A stretch of DNA of 11,601 nt from Lachnospiraceae bacterium (lineage in GTDB: Bacteria > Bacillota > Clostridia > Lachnospirales > Lachnospiraceae): assembly GCA_017461685.1 (NCBI GenBank), contig JAFTXF010000040.1, positions 1-11,601 on the forward strand, written 5' to 3'. Each line of letters begins with the position of its first letter. Position 1 is the stretch's first letter. Below are positions 1 to 5,769 of this stretch, in pieces. The position numbers and the translations under genes were made by a program. The notes beneath the pieces were generated by a model. The model worked only from the letters and a program-made list of their open reading frames with translations. It was not told the DNA's origin and did not search any database.

Positions 1-1
1 A

Positions 2-373
2 TTACTTTAATGTAACCTTAGCGCCTACTTCTTCAAGTTTCTTCTTGATTTCTTCAGCTTCTTCCTTAGAAGCAGCTTCCTTGATTGTCTTAGGAGCGTT
101 ATCTACAACGTCCTTAGCTTCCTTTAAGCCAAGACCTGTAACTTCACGTACAACCTTGATAACCTTAACCTTTTCAGCGCCTACTTCTGTTAATTCAACG
201 TCGAATTCTGTCTTCTCTTCAACTTCTGCTGCCGGGCCAGCTGCTGCTACTACAACACCTGCTGCTGCAGATACACCGAATTCTTCTTCACAAGCTTTTA
301 CTAAGTCATTTAATTCTAATACTGTTAACTCTTTGATAGCATCAATAAGTTCCTGAGCTGTTAATTTAGCCAT
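2..373 (-). CDS. rplL: 50S ribosomal protein L7/L12
   Basis: This 123-residue protein is L7/L12, the multi-copy stalk protein of the large ribosomal subunit. It binds L10 through its N-terminal domain and recruits translation GTPases through its C-terminal domain. Visible are the N-terminal dimerisation helices (MAKLTAQELIDAIKEL), an Ala/Val/Gly-rich hinge at about residues 35-50, and the C-terminal domain ending KKLEEVGAKVTLK with the conserved GLGLKEAKDVVDNAP segment. Length is normal for the family. The start is the ATG at 373, preceded by GGAGG seven bases upstream; an in-frame ATG at 421 would add 16 atypical residues and lacks a good site. It follows rplJ after a long gap containing several dyads. 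The stop codon lies at the very edge of the window, so any downstream terminator or rpoB is not visible. Confidence 0.98.
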   Translation of the reverse strand: MAKLTAQELIDAIKELTVLELNDLVKACEEEFGVSAAAGVVVAAAGPAAEVEEKTEFDVELTEVGAEKVKVIKVVREVTGLGLKEAKDVVDNAPKTIKEAASKEEAEEIKKKLEEVGAKVTLK

Positions 374-439
374 TTTATTTACCTCCGAAATTTGTAAATT
401 TAAATTGATTTCATATATCATTAAAATATTGTGCGTCGT

Positions 440-458
440 TTGAACACGTTCTGTTCAA
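440..458 (-). promoter_or_regulatory. Perfect stem-loop in the rplJ-rplL gap
   Basis: The arms TTGAACA and TGTTCAA (7 bp, perfect) flank a five-base loop. The hairpin lies 67 bases upstream of the rplL start in the co-transcribed rplJ-rplL spacer. There is no U-tract, so it is not a classical terminator. It may be a processing site, a stability element or a DNA operator. The structure is seen in the sequence; its role is inferred. Confidence 0.5.
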
Positions 459-459
459 T

Positions 460-498
460 TGCCGCGGCATTCGTCAGATTGCTTTGACAAGTCAATGC
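460..498. repeat. Further palindromes in the rplJ-rplL gap
   Basis: Two more dyads sit beside the 440-458 stem-loop. One is the 10-base palindrome TGCCGCGGCA at 460-469. The other is TTGACAAGTCAA at 484-495, with 5-bp arms around AA. In addition GCATT (467-471) can pair with AATGC (494-498), enclosing the second dyad. Some of these pairings exclude each other, so a switching RNA is possible. No promoter with a convincing -10 box was found here. Confidence 0.4.
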
Positions 499-521
499 AT
501 CTTCCTCATTGCTCTTGCAGA

Positions 522-1022
522 TTACTCTGCTGCAACCTCGCCGTCTTTCTCAGCAATCTGCTTAATAACACGAGCGAAGTTTGAAATAGGAGACTGTAAG
601 CTGCCAAGTAACTTGGAAATTAATACGTCTCTTGATGGGATAGCTGCGATTGCTTCCATACCCTTTGCATCATAAAGGTCGCCCTCTACGACACCTGCTT
701 TGATCTCTAAATTCTTTGCCTTCTTTGCGAACTCAGCGATAACTCTTGCTGGAGCTGTTGCATCGTCTGTAGAAACAGCGATTGCGCTTGGTCCGTTTAA
801 GTATGGAGCTAAAGATTCGAAATCAGTACCCTTGAACGCAAAGTTCATAAGAGTATTCTTGTAAACCTTGTAGTTTACACCAGCTTCACGAAGCTGTTTA
901 CGTAATGCAGTATCTTCTTCTACAGTAAGACCGCGGTAGTCAACTAATACTACAGACTGAGCGTCTTTGATTACTTCAGAAATTTCTGCTACGATAGGCT
1001 GTTTTAATTCAACTTTTGCCAT
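522..1022 (-). CDS. rplJ: 50S ribosomal protein L10
   Basis: L10 (166 residues, normal length) forms the base of the ribosomal stalk. Its N-terminal domain binds 23S rRNA and its C-terminal helix carries L7/L12 dimers. The start MAKVELKQPIVAEI, the block VVLVDYRGLTVEEDTALRKQ and the segment VYKNTLMNFAF at about residues 54-64 are typical. The ATG at 1022 is preceded by GGAGG (minus strand). The gene has its own strong promoter and an L10 leader with attenuator upstream, so it starts a new transcription unit that also receives readthrough from rplA. The known family mechanism is autogenous control, in which free L10-(L12)n binds the leader and reduces expression of rplJ-rplL. Confidence 0.98.
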   Translation of the reverse strand: MAKVELKQPIVAEISEVIKDAQSVVLVDYRGLTVEEDTALRKQLREAGVNYKVYKNTLMNFAFKGTDFESLAPYLNGPSAIAVSTDDATAPARVIAEFAKKAKNLEIKAGVVEGDLYDAKGMEAIAAIPSRDVLISKLLGSLQSPISNFARVIKQIAEKDGEVAAE

Positions 1023-1197
1023 TTTCTTACCTCCTTATAGATTTTAGCCGATTAAGAGGTTGGCTCACGCCTGATATAAAAAAATCTCCCTATTCGCAAA
1101 AACAGAGAGAGAAACAATATCATATACTCTTCTCCTCGGCAGGCGGATTACTCACTTACAATTGCTTACCTGCTGTCTTCGGCTGGTCTTAGACCAA
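1023..1197 (-). promoter_or_regulatory. L10 (rplJ) leader RNA, autoregulatory
   Basis: The 5' untranslated RNA of rplJ begins near 1197. Its core (about 1130-1180) has the features of the bacterial L10 leader: a GCAGG/CCTGC helix (1170-1174 with 1140-1144) enclosing an internal segment, followed directly by the conserved CCGAGG stretch. At the 5' end TGGTCT and AGACCA (1185-1197) form a small hairpin. Downstream come the attenuator hairpin and the ribosome binding site. In this family the L10-L12 complex binds the leader and favours termination or blocks expression. GAGAA near 1130 can pair with TTCTC in the 5' arm of the attenuator, a possible antiterminator. That pairing is my inference. 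Confidence 0.85.
1078..1113 (-). terminator. Attenuator terminator ahead of rplJ
   Basis: On the minus strand TCTCTC pairs with GGGAGA (one G-U pair) around a loop of about 16 bases, followed by eight consecutive T residues. It lies between the L10 leader core and the rplJ ribosome binding site, the expected place for a leader attenuator. The stem is short, suggesting partial termination. Confidence 0.72.
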
Positions 1198-1203
1198 AAT
1201 GTA

Positions 1204-1232
1204 TATTACCACAGAGGCTGACAAAAGTCAAC
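1204..1232 (-). promoter_or_regulatory. Sigma-A type promoter of rplJ-rplL
   Basis: On the minus strand TTGACT (-35, 1227-1232) and TAATAT (-10, 1204-1209) are separated by exactly 17 bases. Transcription should begin near 1197, directly at the L10 leader. The promoter lies within a 30-base inverted repeat at 1211-1240. Confidence 0.82.
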
Positions 1233-1240
1233 CCCTGTGC
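1211..1240. repeat. Inverted repeat overlapping the rplJ promoter
   Basis: The arms CACAGAGG and CCCCTGTG are complementary apart from one G-T position. They enclose a second inner pair, GAC and GTC, around AAAA. The dyad covers the whole -35 box and most of the spacer. It could be an operator, or an RNA hairpin formed only in readthrough transcripts from rplA. There is no U-tract for termination. Confidence 0.5.
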
Positions 1241-1266
1241 AATATTAAATTTTAAAGTCTTGTAAT

Positions 1267-1302
1267 AGTTCTGTCATGCCATTTCGCAGGCACTGCCGAA
1301 CT
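1267..1302 (-). promoter_or_regulatory. Imperfect hairpin just after rplA
   Basis: The outer arms AGTTC and GAACT (5 bp) and inner arms GTGCC and GGCAT (minus strand, one wobble) are separated by an internal loop. The hairpin begins 11 bases after the rplA stop. Without a U-tract it is unlikely to terminate. It may protect the 3' end of the rplA message or be a processing site. Confidence 0.35.
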
Positions 1303-1313
1303 GTTATGCAAAA

Positions 1314-2003
1314 TTAGTACTTAAGAGTGCTAACCTTTACACCAGGACCCATAGTAGAAGTCAAAGTGATGCTTCTTAAATACTGACCCTTTAATGTGCT
1401 TGGTTTAGCTTTTGTGATAGCATCCATTAATGCAGTGAAGTTCTGCATTAAAGCTTCCTCAGAGAAAGAAACCTTGCCGATTGGGCAGTGGATAATGTTT
1501 GTCTTGTCAAGTCTGTACTCAATCTTACCAGCCTTGATATCCTTGATAGCCTGTGTAACGTTCATTGTTACTGTACCAGCCTTAGGGTTTGGCATCAAGC
1601 CCTTAGGACCTAAAACCTTACCAAGACGACCAACAACACCCATCATATCCGGTGTAGCTACAACTACGTCGAAATCTAACCAGCCTTCATTCTGGATCTT
1701 CGGAATCAGCTCTTCGCCGCCTACATAATCTGCGCCTGCAGCTTCTGCCTCATTCAGCTTGTCACCCTTTGCGAAAACTAAAACTTTTACAGTCTTACCG
1801 GTACCGTTCGGAAGAACTACAGCACCACGAATCTGCTGGTCTGCATGACGACCGTCACAACCTGTTCTGATGTGAATTTCTACTGTCTCATCGAACTTTG
1901 CGCTGGCTGTCTTTTTAACTAATGCCATTGCTTCTTCTGCTTCGTAAGCAACTGTTCTGTCTACTAATTTAGCAGCCTCTGCATATTTTTTACCGTGTTT
2001 CAT
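1314..2003 (-). CDS. rplA: 50S ribosomal protein L1
   Basis: L1 (229 residues, normal length) forms the mobile L1 stalk near the E site and binds 23S rRNA. It also acts as a translational repressor of the rplK-rplA message in many bacteria. The signature MMGVVGRLGKVLGPKGLMPN and the motif RHADQQIRG are present, with a typical end at TMGPGVKV. The ATG at 2003 has GGAGG on the minus strand eight bases upstream. It follows rplK after 57 bases that include a perfect hairpin. No strong terminator follows, so readthrough into the rplJ leader is expected. Confidence 0.98.
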   Translation of the reverse strand: MKHGKKYAEAAKLVDRTVAYEAEEAMALVKKTASAKFDETVEIHIRTGCDGRHADQQIRGAVVLPNGTGKTVKVLVFAKGDKLNEAEAAGADYVGGEELIPKIQNEGWLDFDVVVATPDMMGVVGRLGKVLGPKGLMPNPKAGTVTMNVTQAIKDIKAGKIEYRLDKTNIIHCPIGKVSFSEEALMQNFTALMDAITKAKPSTLKGQYLRSITLTSTMGPGVKVSTLKY

Positions 2004-2026
2004 TTTTTACCTCCTATGGTTCAAAC

Positions 2027-2043
2027 GACAACCCCCGGTTGTC
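2027..2043 (-). promoter_or_regulatory. Hairpin between rplK and rplA
   Basis: GACAACC and GGTTGTC form a perfect 7-bp stem around a three-base loop, 24 bases upstream of the rplA start and just before its ribosome binding site. There is no U-tract. A role in coupling or tuning rplA translation, or in RNA processing, is inferred. Confidence 0.45.
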
Positions 2044-2060
2044 TCCCAATTTTATTGATA

Positions 2061-2486
2061 TTACTCTTCTACTACAACACCCATACTACGAGCTGTACCT
2101 GCGATCATGCTCATAGCTGCCTCAAGACTAGCTGCATTTAAGTCAGGCATCTTCATCTCTGCGATTTCCTGAACCTTTGCCTTGGAAATAGTTGCAACCT
2201 TATCTTTGTTTGGCTTACCGGAACCGGACTTGATGTTACAAGCCTTCTTGATAAGTACTGCAGCCGGTGGAGTCTTTGTTACGAAACTGAAACTTCTATC
2301 TGCGTATACTGTAATTACTACTGGGATGATCAAATCACCCTTGTCGGCTGTTCTTGCATTGAACTCTTTTGTGAACTGAACAATGTTTACACCGTGCTGA
2401 CCAAGTGCTGGACCAACCGGTGGTGCTGGTGTAGCCTTACCAGCAGGAATCTGAAGTTTAATATATCCTGTTACTTTCTTTGCCAT
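2061..2486 (-). CDS. rplK: 50S ribosomal protein L11
   Basis: L11 (141 residues, normal length) binds the GTPase-associated region of 23S rRNA at the stalk base. The N-terminal domain shows the proline-rich PAGKATPAPPVGPALGQHG. The C-terminal RNA-binding domain contains KTPPAAVLIKKA and ends AGTARSMGVVVEE. The ATG at 2486 has GGAGG at the right distance (minus strand). The gene lies downstream of nusG with a 121-base leader that contains a candidate L1 binding structure. This fits autogenous control of rplK-rplA by L1. Confidence 0.98.
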   Translation of the reverse strand: MAKKVTGYIKLQIPAGKATPAPPVGPALGQHGVNIVQFTKEFNARTADKGDLIIPVVITVYADRSFSFVTKTPPAAVLIKKACNIKSGSGKPNKDKVATISKAKVQEIAEMKMPDLNAASLEAAMSMIAGTARSMGVVVEE

Positions 2487-2503
2487 CGTGGCACCTCCTA
2501 TAA

Positions 2504-2540
2504 TGTGGTTATTGGCGCAGGCCTTTTGCCCGCTCCCACA
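2504..2540 (-). promoter_or_regulatory. Candidate L1-binding leader structure before rplK
   Basis: On the minus strand the outer stem TGTGG/CCACA (2536-2540 with 2504-2508) encloses an asymmetric internal loop (GA on one side, GCCAATAA on the other). Inside is the stem GCGGGC/GCCTGC with a five-base loop. Two helices separated by an asymmetric loop next to GUGGGAG is the general architecture of L1 sites in L11-L1 messages. It ends 17 bases before the rplK start and would affect initiation. The L1 assignment is inferred. Confidence 0.5.
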
Positions 2541-2607
2541 GTCCGCGTGTGCGAACTAACGTGTGACCTTTATTTCTACATTCCTCCCGGAACGAAAAAT
2601 AAACTAA

Positions 2608-3135
2608 CTATAATTTCTTGACATCTGTAATATTGACATCTACAGGTGTCTCACGGCCGAACATATCGATTACGATAGTTACAACCTGCTTGTTCAAATC
2701 AAGCTTCTGTACAACGCTCACGGTATCCTTCCAAACACCGGCAGTAACAACAACGCTGTCACCTTCCGCGAAATCCACTGTAAGAACCGGTTCAGCCTTT
2801 GTAACTGCGATTCCCAATGCTTTCATCTCGGCATCTGTAAGCGGCACCGGCTTGCTTCCCGGGCCTACAAAACCTGTAACACCGCGCGTATTTCTGATTA
2901 CATACCAGGTATCATCGTTCATAATCATCTTAACCAGAACATAACCCGGGAACAATTTACGCTCTACCTCTTTGGTAACACCGTTTCTAACCTCTTCAGC
3001 CTTTTCCATAGGAATCATGACTTCACAGATTTCTTCCCCAAGGTTTCTGTTGGCGATGGTACTCTCGATACTATCCTTCACTTTGTTCTCATAACCGGAA
3101 TAGGTATGCACTACATACCATTTTGCCTCTGCCAT
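2608..3135 (-). CDS. nusG: Transcription elongation/antitermination factor NusG
   Basis: NusG (175 residues) binds RNA polymerase through its N-terminal NGN domain. Its C-terminal KOW domain contacts Rho or ribosomal protein S10. The NGN domain (about 5-107) shows KWYVVHTYSGYENKV, LFPGYVLVKM and RNTRGVTGFVGPGSKPVPL. The KOW domain (about 124-172) ends with MFGRETPVDV. In the KOW loop the usual GPFxGxxG pattern reads GVWKDTVSV, so one normally conserved glycine appears to be serine. I cannot tell whether this is lineage-typical. The ATG at 3135 has only a modest GAGGGA site. It lies 17 bases after secE, the standard arrangement. Confidence 0.97.
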   Translation of the reverse strand: MAEAKWYVVHTYSGYENKVKDSIESTIANRNLGEEICEVMIPMEKAEEVRNGVTKEVERKLFPGYVLVKMIMNDDTWYVIRNTRGVTGFVGPGSKPVPLTDAEMKALGIAVTKAEPVLTVDFAEGDSVVVTAGVWKDTVSVVQKLDLNKQVVTIVIDMFGRETPVDVNITDVKKL

Positions 3136-3152
3136 ACCGCGTCCCTCTCTAA

Positions 3153-3359
3153 TTATAATGTAAGTAAGAAATTAACACCATACTGGATAATAAAATCCAT
3201 AACAGCAATAATCACACCTACAACGAGAGATACGCCGATTACTGCAGCGGTCTGCTTGAACAAGGAAGTCTTGTCTGGCCATGTGATTTTCTTAAATTCC
3301 GCCTTTACGCCTTTAAAAAAGCTAGGCTTTTTTGCTTTTTTTACTGCATTTTCGCTCAT
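3153..3359 (-). CDS. secE: Preprotein translocase subunit SecE
   Basis: SecE clamps the SecY channel in the inner membrane for Sec-dependent export. The protein is 68 residues, the short single-span form usual in Firmicutes. It has a charged N-terminus, the conserved amphipathic segment with EFKKITWPDK (residues 21-30), and one membrane segment at about 37-66 (AAVIGVSLVVGVIIAVMDF). The start is the ATG at 3359 with a clean GGAGG on the minus strand. An upstream in-frame codon at 3386 would add nine residues and would include the ribosome binding site, so it was not used. rpmG lies 41 bases upstream and nusG 17 bases downstream. Confidence 0.97.
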   Translation of the reverse strand: MSENAVKKAKKPSFFKGVKAEFKKITWPDKTSLFKQTAAVIGVSLVVGVIIAVMDFIIQYGVNFLLTL

Positions 3360-3400
3360 ACTAACCTCCAATAATTCACCGAGCAAATCTTACGCTAAGA

Positions 3401-3550
3401 TTATTTGGTTTCCTTGTGCATTGTATGAGTTTTGCAGAATCTACAATACTTCTTGGTTTCCATTCTGTCAGGATGGTTTTTCTTTTCCTTGGTCGTATTG
3501 TAGTTACGCTGTTTGCATTCAGTACAAGCCAATGTAATTCTAGTACGCAT
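3401..3550 (-). CDS. rpmG: 50S ribosomal protein L33 (zinc-binding type)
   Basis: This 49-residue gene begins MRTRITLACTECKQRNY and ends THTMHKETK. It is L33, a small protein of the large subunit near the E site. Both CxxC pairs are present, C9-C12 and C36-C39, so it is the zinc-binding form rather than the cysteine-free form. The ATG at 3550 is preceded by GGAGG (minus strand). It is the first gene of the rpmG-secE-nusG-rplK-rplA unit and has a strong promoter about 100 bases upstream. L33 next to secE is a common arrangement in Firmicutes. Confidence 0.96.
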   Translation of the reverse strand: MRTRITLACTECKQRNYNTTKEKKNHPDRMETKKYCRFCKTHTMHKETK

Positions 3551-3620
3551 AGTTTCTACCTCCACTTAAAGTAATAGATTGTTTCGTTTCAGTACTCATA
3601 TTTATCAAAATTTGAGCATT

Positions 3621-3645
3621 AAAAAAAGACCTAATCTCCGTCTTT
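3621..3645 (-). promoter_or_regulatory. 5'-end hairpin with U-tract in the rpmG leader
   Basis: On the minus strand AAAGAC and GTCTTT (6 bp, extendable by weak pairs) enclose a nine-base loop and run into a seven-T tract. It looks like a small terminator but starts at about the first transcribed base, which argues against ordinary attenuation. An mRNA-protecting 5' stem is an alternative. Confidence 0.4.
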
Positions 3646-3652
3646 CTGCTAT

Positions 3653-3681
3653 AATGTAACACAGACAGGCTCGGTTGTCAA
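3653..3681 (-). promoter_or_regulatory. Promoter of the rpmG-secE-nusG-rplK-rplA unit
   Basis: A consensus -35 TTGACA (3676-3681, minus strand) and TACATT (-10, 3653-3658) are separated by 17 bases. Transcription should begin near 3646, giving a leader of about 95 bases before the L33 start. Confidence 0.72.
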
Positions 3682-3723
3682 TACTTTTCCGATAATCTGT
3701 TGAAATTTCTTTCTGAAAATCTG

Positions 3724-4068
3724 TTATAGATTTTCCTGCATTTCCAGCAGTCTTTCGATCAATTTGGCCACCGGTCTTTGATATTCCGGCTTCAGCAGTA
3801 CATATTCCAGCAAAAAATCTTCGTACTTTTGTGCTATACGCAAAGACTTGCTGACTGCCGACACAGTACGTCTCTCATCAGAAACACCCAATACATAATC
3901 CACAGAAACATGAAAATAATTCGCAGCTCTGATAGCCAGATCTGTGGGTATCTCAGAAATACCCAGTTCAATCCGACTTATCGTCTGCTGTGATACATGA
4001 AGTTCCATCGCCATACCGGTCTGTGTCAATCCTCGTGCAGTCCTAAGTTCTTTTAATCTGCAGTCCAT
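3724..4068 (-). CDS. XRE/Cro-CI family transcriptional regulator
   Basis: This 114-residue cytoplasmic DNA-binding protein has a classic XRE helix-turn-helix at about residues 5-60: LKELRTARGLTQTGMAMEL, then VSQQTISRIELG, then IRAANYFHVSVDYVLG. The remainder (about 65-114) is helical, ends LIERLLEMQENL, and may dimerise. No ligand or peptidase domain is present. The ATG at 4068 has a moderate GCGGAGC site upstream. It is a monocistronic gene with its own promoter and a perfect inverted repeat next to the -35 box, consistent with autoregulation. No terminator is obvious before the rpmG promoter 43 bases away. The target genes cannot be told from the sequence. Confidence 0.9.
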   Translation of the reverse strand: MDCRLKELRTARGLTQTGMAMELHVSQQTISRIELGISEIPTDLAIRAANYFHVSVDYVLGVSDERRTVSAVSKSLRIAQKYEDFLLEYVLLKPEYQRPVAKLIERLLEMQENL

Positions 4069-4121
4069 GATGATTCGCTCCGCAATCTTATATTTTTAAT
4101 TTTGTAAACTCTTAAAACACC

Positions 4122-4149
4122 ACCATATAGTTTATCTCAAATTTGTCAA
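4122..4149 (-). promoter_or_regulatory. Promoter of the XRE regulator gene
   Basis: On the minus strand a consensus -35 TTGACA (4144-4149) and TATGGT (-10, 4122-4127) are separated by 16 bases. The -10 box is weak, which suits a regulated promoter. The leader is about 50 bases. Confidence 0.55.
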
Positions 4150-4173
4150 ATATGCAATATCCCTTTGCATATT
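4149..4173. promoter_or_regulatory. Perfect 9-bp inverted repeat, candidate operator
   Basis: The arms AATATGCAA and TTGCATATT (9 of 9 complementary) surround the seven-base spacer TATCCCT. The repeat abuts and shares one base with the -35 box of the XRE promoter, on its upstream side. XRE proteins usually bind such dyads as dimers, so this is a candidate autoregulatory site. An RNA hairpin from readthrough of the upstream gene is the alternative. Confidence 0.55.
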
Positions 4174-4199
4174 AACAATAAAAATTTTGTGCTTTTACT

Positions 4200-4221
4200 A
4201 AAAAGAGTTCCCTGCGCTCTT
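4200..4221 (-). terminator. Weak terminator after the anti-sigma gene
   Basis: On the minus strand AAGAG and CTCTT form a 5-bp stem with a nine-base loop followed by further T residues (TTTTT in total at the stem edge). It is 50 bases after the anti-sigma stop and upstream of the XRE promoter, the expected place to end the sigma/anti-sigma unit. The stem is short. Confidence 0.45.
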
Positions 4222-4270
4222 AGAGCTTATGCGGTATGCCTTCATCACCTTCCTACTATGAATTCATTCC

Positions 4271-4957
4271 TTAATTAGATATGCCATCCATAATCTTTAC
4301 CAGTTCCTCGTGACTGATATTGCCGCTCAGAGCATAACTAATTCCTTCTCTGTCTGTCCACATCAGTATACTGTGGCCTTTCTCCTCATTAGACACGTGC
4401 ATACATTCGTATCCGGCTGCATTCACCTTCACTTCTATCTTGGCACCTTCATTGTCAATAGCCCATGTTTCTTGCCCCCACGTTGCAGAAATACGAAAAA
4501 GTTCTCCGGAACTATTCTCATATCCATATATTACACCCGTAATCGATTCTTCCACGCAAGCCTGTTCGAATCCTTCCGGCATATATCCAAACCATGTTTC
4601 ATCAAAGGAAACTTCTTTGTCACTTCTGCTCTCTCCCACGCCTTCCATCACGAAGCAATCCTCTCTCCACTCCGCAATATCAAATTCCGACACAGAAGCA
4701 CGCAGATGTTGGGAACCGATCATAGCCATGCTGCCGACCAAAAGGATAACCACCGCCGCCGCTGCCGCTGCATAACGCAGGCAATGGCTGTACTTGCGTT
4801 TTTTCTTGTGTGTCTCGAACAGCTCCTCCATTTGTTTTTCAAAAGCTTCCGAAAATATATGCGGTTCAACATTGCGCATTTCCTCTTCTAATCTGGCTTC
4901 ATCCAATCTCATAGCTTCCTCAAGGCTGGATTTTATTTTTTCATTGCAGTTTTTCAT
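4271..4957 (-). CDS. Putative membrane-anchored anti-sigma factor, DUF4367-like
   Basis: This 228-residue protein has three parts. A charged cytoplasmic N-terminus (1-61, rich in Glu and Lys) is followed by one membrane segment (about 62-81, beginning with six alanines, then VVILLVGSMAMIG). An extracytoplasmic domain (about 82-228) follows. The last part (WFGYMPEGFEQ, GVIYGYENSSGELFRIS, then a W.DREGISYALSGNISHEEL pattern) resembles the DUF4367 domain found on Firmicute anti-sigma factors. No zinc-type HxxxCxxC motif is visible. It lies 55 bases downstream of an ECF sigma gene, the usual pairing, so it probably sequesters that sigma factor. ATG 4957 is preferred because GGAGAG precedes it; a TTG at 4984 would add nine residues. 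Confidence 0.72.
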   Translation of the reverse strand: MKNCNEKIKSSLEEAMRLDEARLEEEMRNVEPHIFSEAFEKQMEELFETHKKKRKYSHCLRYAAAAAAVVILLVGSMAMIGSQHLRASVSEFDIAEWREDCFVMEGVGESRSDKEVSFDETWFGYMPEGFEQACVEESITGVIYGYENSSGELFRISATWGQETWAIDNEGAKIEVKVNAAGYECMHVSNEEKGHSILMWTDREGISYALSGNISHEELVKIMDGISN

Positions 4958-5012
4958 ACTCTTTACTCTCCAAAACTTTGTCAATTTATTTCTATTCCTG
5001 CTCCTCTTTTTT

Positions 5013-5582
5013 TCACTGCTGCCGGTGTTCTTCCCAAGAGAATTCCATTTCTCTCAAGATACTTGCAAATTTATTCCTGCTGCGAAGCATTCTTTTTCTG
5101 ACTATCGCGGAGGAAACCCCCAAAAGTTCTCCGATTTCTTTCGGCTTAAGTCCCAATTCATACTGCAGCGCCAGCAATTCTCTTTCCTTTTCCGGCAGCT
5201 GCATCATAGCTTCTGTTACGCGCTGATTTTCGTAATCGTTGATTAATTGTTCCAGAACATCCGGCTCAGCATCCGGAACGTCCAACTCATTGATATTAAT
5301 CCCATCATCGAAATATGCTTTTCGTTCTCCCTCTCTGACTATGTCTGCAGCCGCATGTTTCACAATGGTAGTGCACAGCTTCACCAGATTTTCATAAGGT
5401 TGTTTTCGGTACCTTTCAAACCTTTCTGTCAGTTTCAAAAAGCAGATATGTACTGCTTCTTCCGCATCTGTTTCATTTCGCAATATTTTCCAGGCAAGAT
5501 AATACAGTTTCTGCTTATTTTCTATATAAAGTTTTTGGATTATTTCTTTGTCACTCCGTGTCTCGGAACTACTGCCTTGCAT
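5013..5582 (-). CDS. ECF-type RNA polymerase sigma factor
   Basis: This 189-residue protein is a two-domain ECF sigma factor. Region 2 spans about residues 15-83 (LYYLAWKILRNETDAEEAV is the typical core and -10 recognition helix region). A linker of about 38 residues follows. Region 4 spans about 122-177 (LPEKERELLALQYELGLKPKEIGELLGVSSAIVRKRMLR), whose helix-turn-helix reads the -35 element. The start is the ATG at 5582 with GAGG upstream; a TTG at 5636 would add 18 unlikely residues. The DUF4367-like gene follows as the presumed anti-sigma factor. A near-consensus housekeeping promoter lies 131 bases upstream. I saw no obvious ECF-type promoter, so autoregulation is not evident. Confidence 0.9.
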   Translation of the reverse strand: MQGSSSETRSDKEIIQKLYIENKQKLYYLAWKILRNETDAEEAVHICFLKLTERFERYRKQPYENLVKLCTTIVKHAAADIVREGERKAYFDDGININELDVPDAEPDVLEQLINDYENQRVTEAMMQLPEKERELLALQYELGLKPKEIGELLGVSSAIVRKRMLRSRNKFASILREMEFSWEEHRQQ

Positions 5583-5712
5583 AATTCTGCCTCGTCTTTC
5601 GTAATGCTTCTCAGAGCAAAAGCTGCCTTCTTGCAATCAAAAAAGAGGCATTACAGCACGAACCTATTCCACACTGTTTTCACTTTTGCCCCTTTATGTA
5701 AATAACGGACGA

Positions 5713-5741
5713 ATTATACTTTTGTCCCGCAAATTATGCAA
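5713..5741 (-). promoter_or_regulatory. Promoter of the ECF sigma/anti-sigma operon
   Basis: On the minus strand TTGCAT (-35, 5736-5741) and a perfect TATAAT (-10, 5713-5718) are separated by 17 bases. It is a housekeeping-type promoter just after the Spo0A-like gene and implies a leader of about 120 bases in which I saw no clear structure. Confidence 0.72.
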
Positions 5742-5769
5742 TTTTTCTACCTAAATCGCAAGTATCCAA

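Noticed and set aside
484..520. TTGACT in the rplJ-rplL gap as a promoter for rplL
   Set aside because: No acceptable -10 box occurs 16-18 bases downstream on the minus strand. The hexamer is better explained as part of a dyad.
2541..2607. Terminator between nusG and rplK
   Set aside because: Only a weak TTCC/GGAA stem without a following U-tract is visible, so readthrough from nusG into rplK is more likely.
3360..3723. tRNA genes near rpmG and secE, common in this neighbourhood
   Set aside because: No cloverleaf or conserved T-loop pattern was found; the rpmG-secE gap is only 41 bases and the rest is promoter and leader.
4754..4772. GCN-codon run as a simple repeat or expansion
   Set aside because: It encodes six alanines at the start of the anti-sigma membrane segment and uses mixed codons. 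It fits ordinary protein sequence.
4310..4891. Open reading frame of 193 codons on the plus strand
   Set aside because: It lies opposite the anti-sigma gene, has no recognisable domain and no clear ribosome binding site, and its protein looks like antisense composition (many His, Ser and Phe). It is a shadow.
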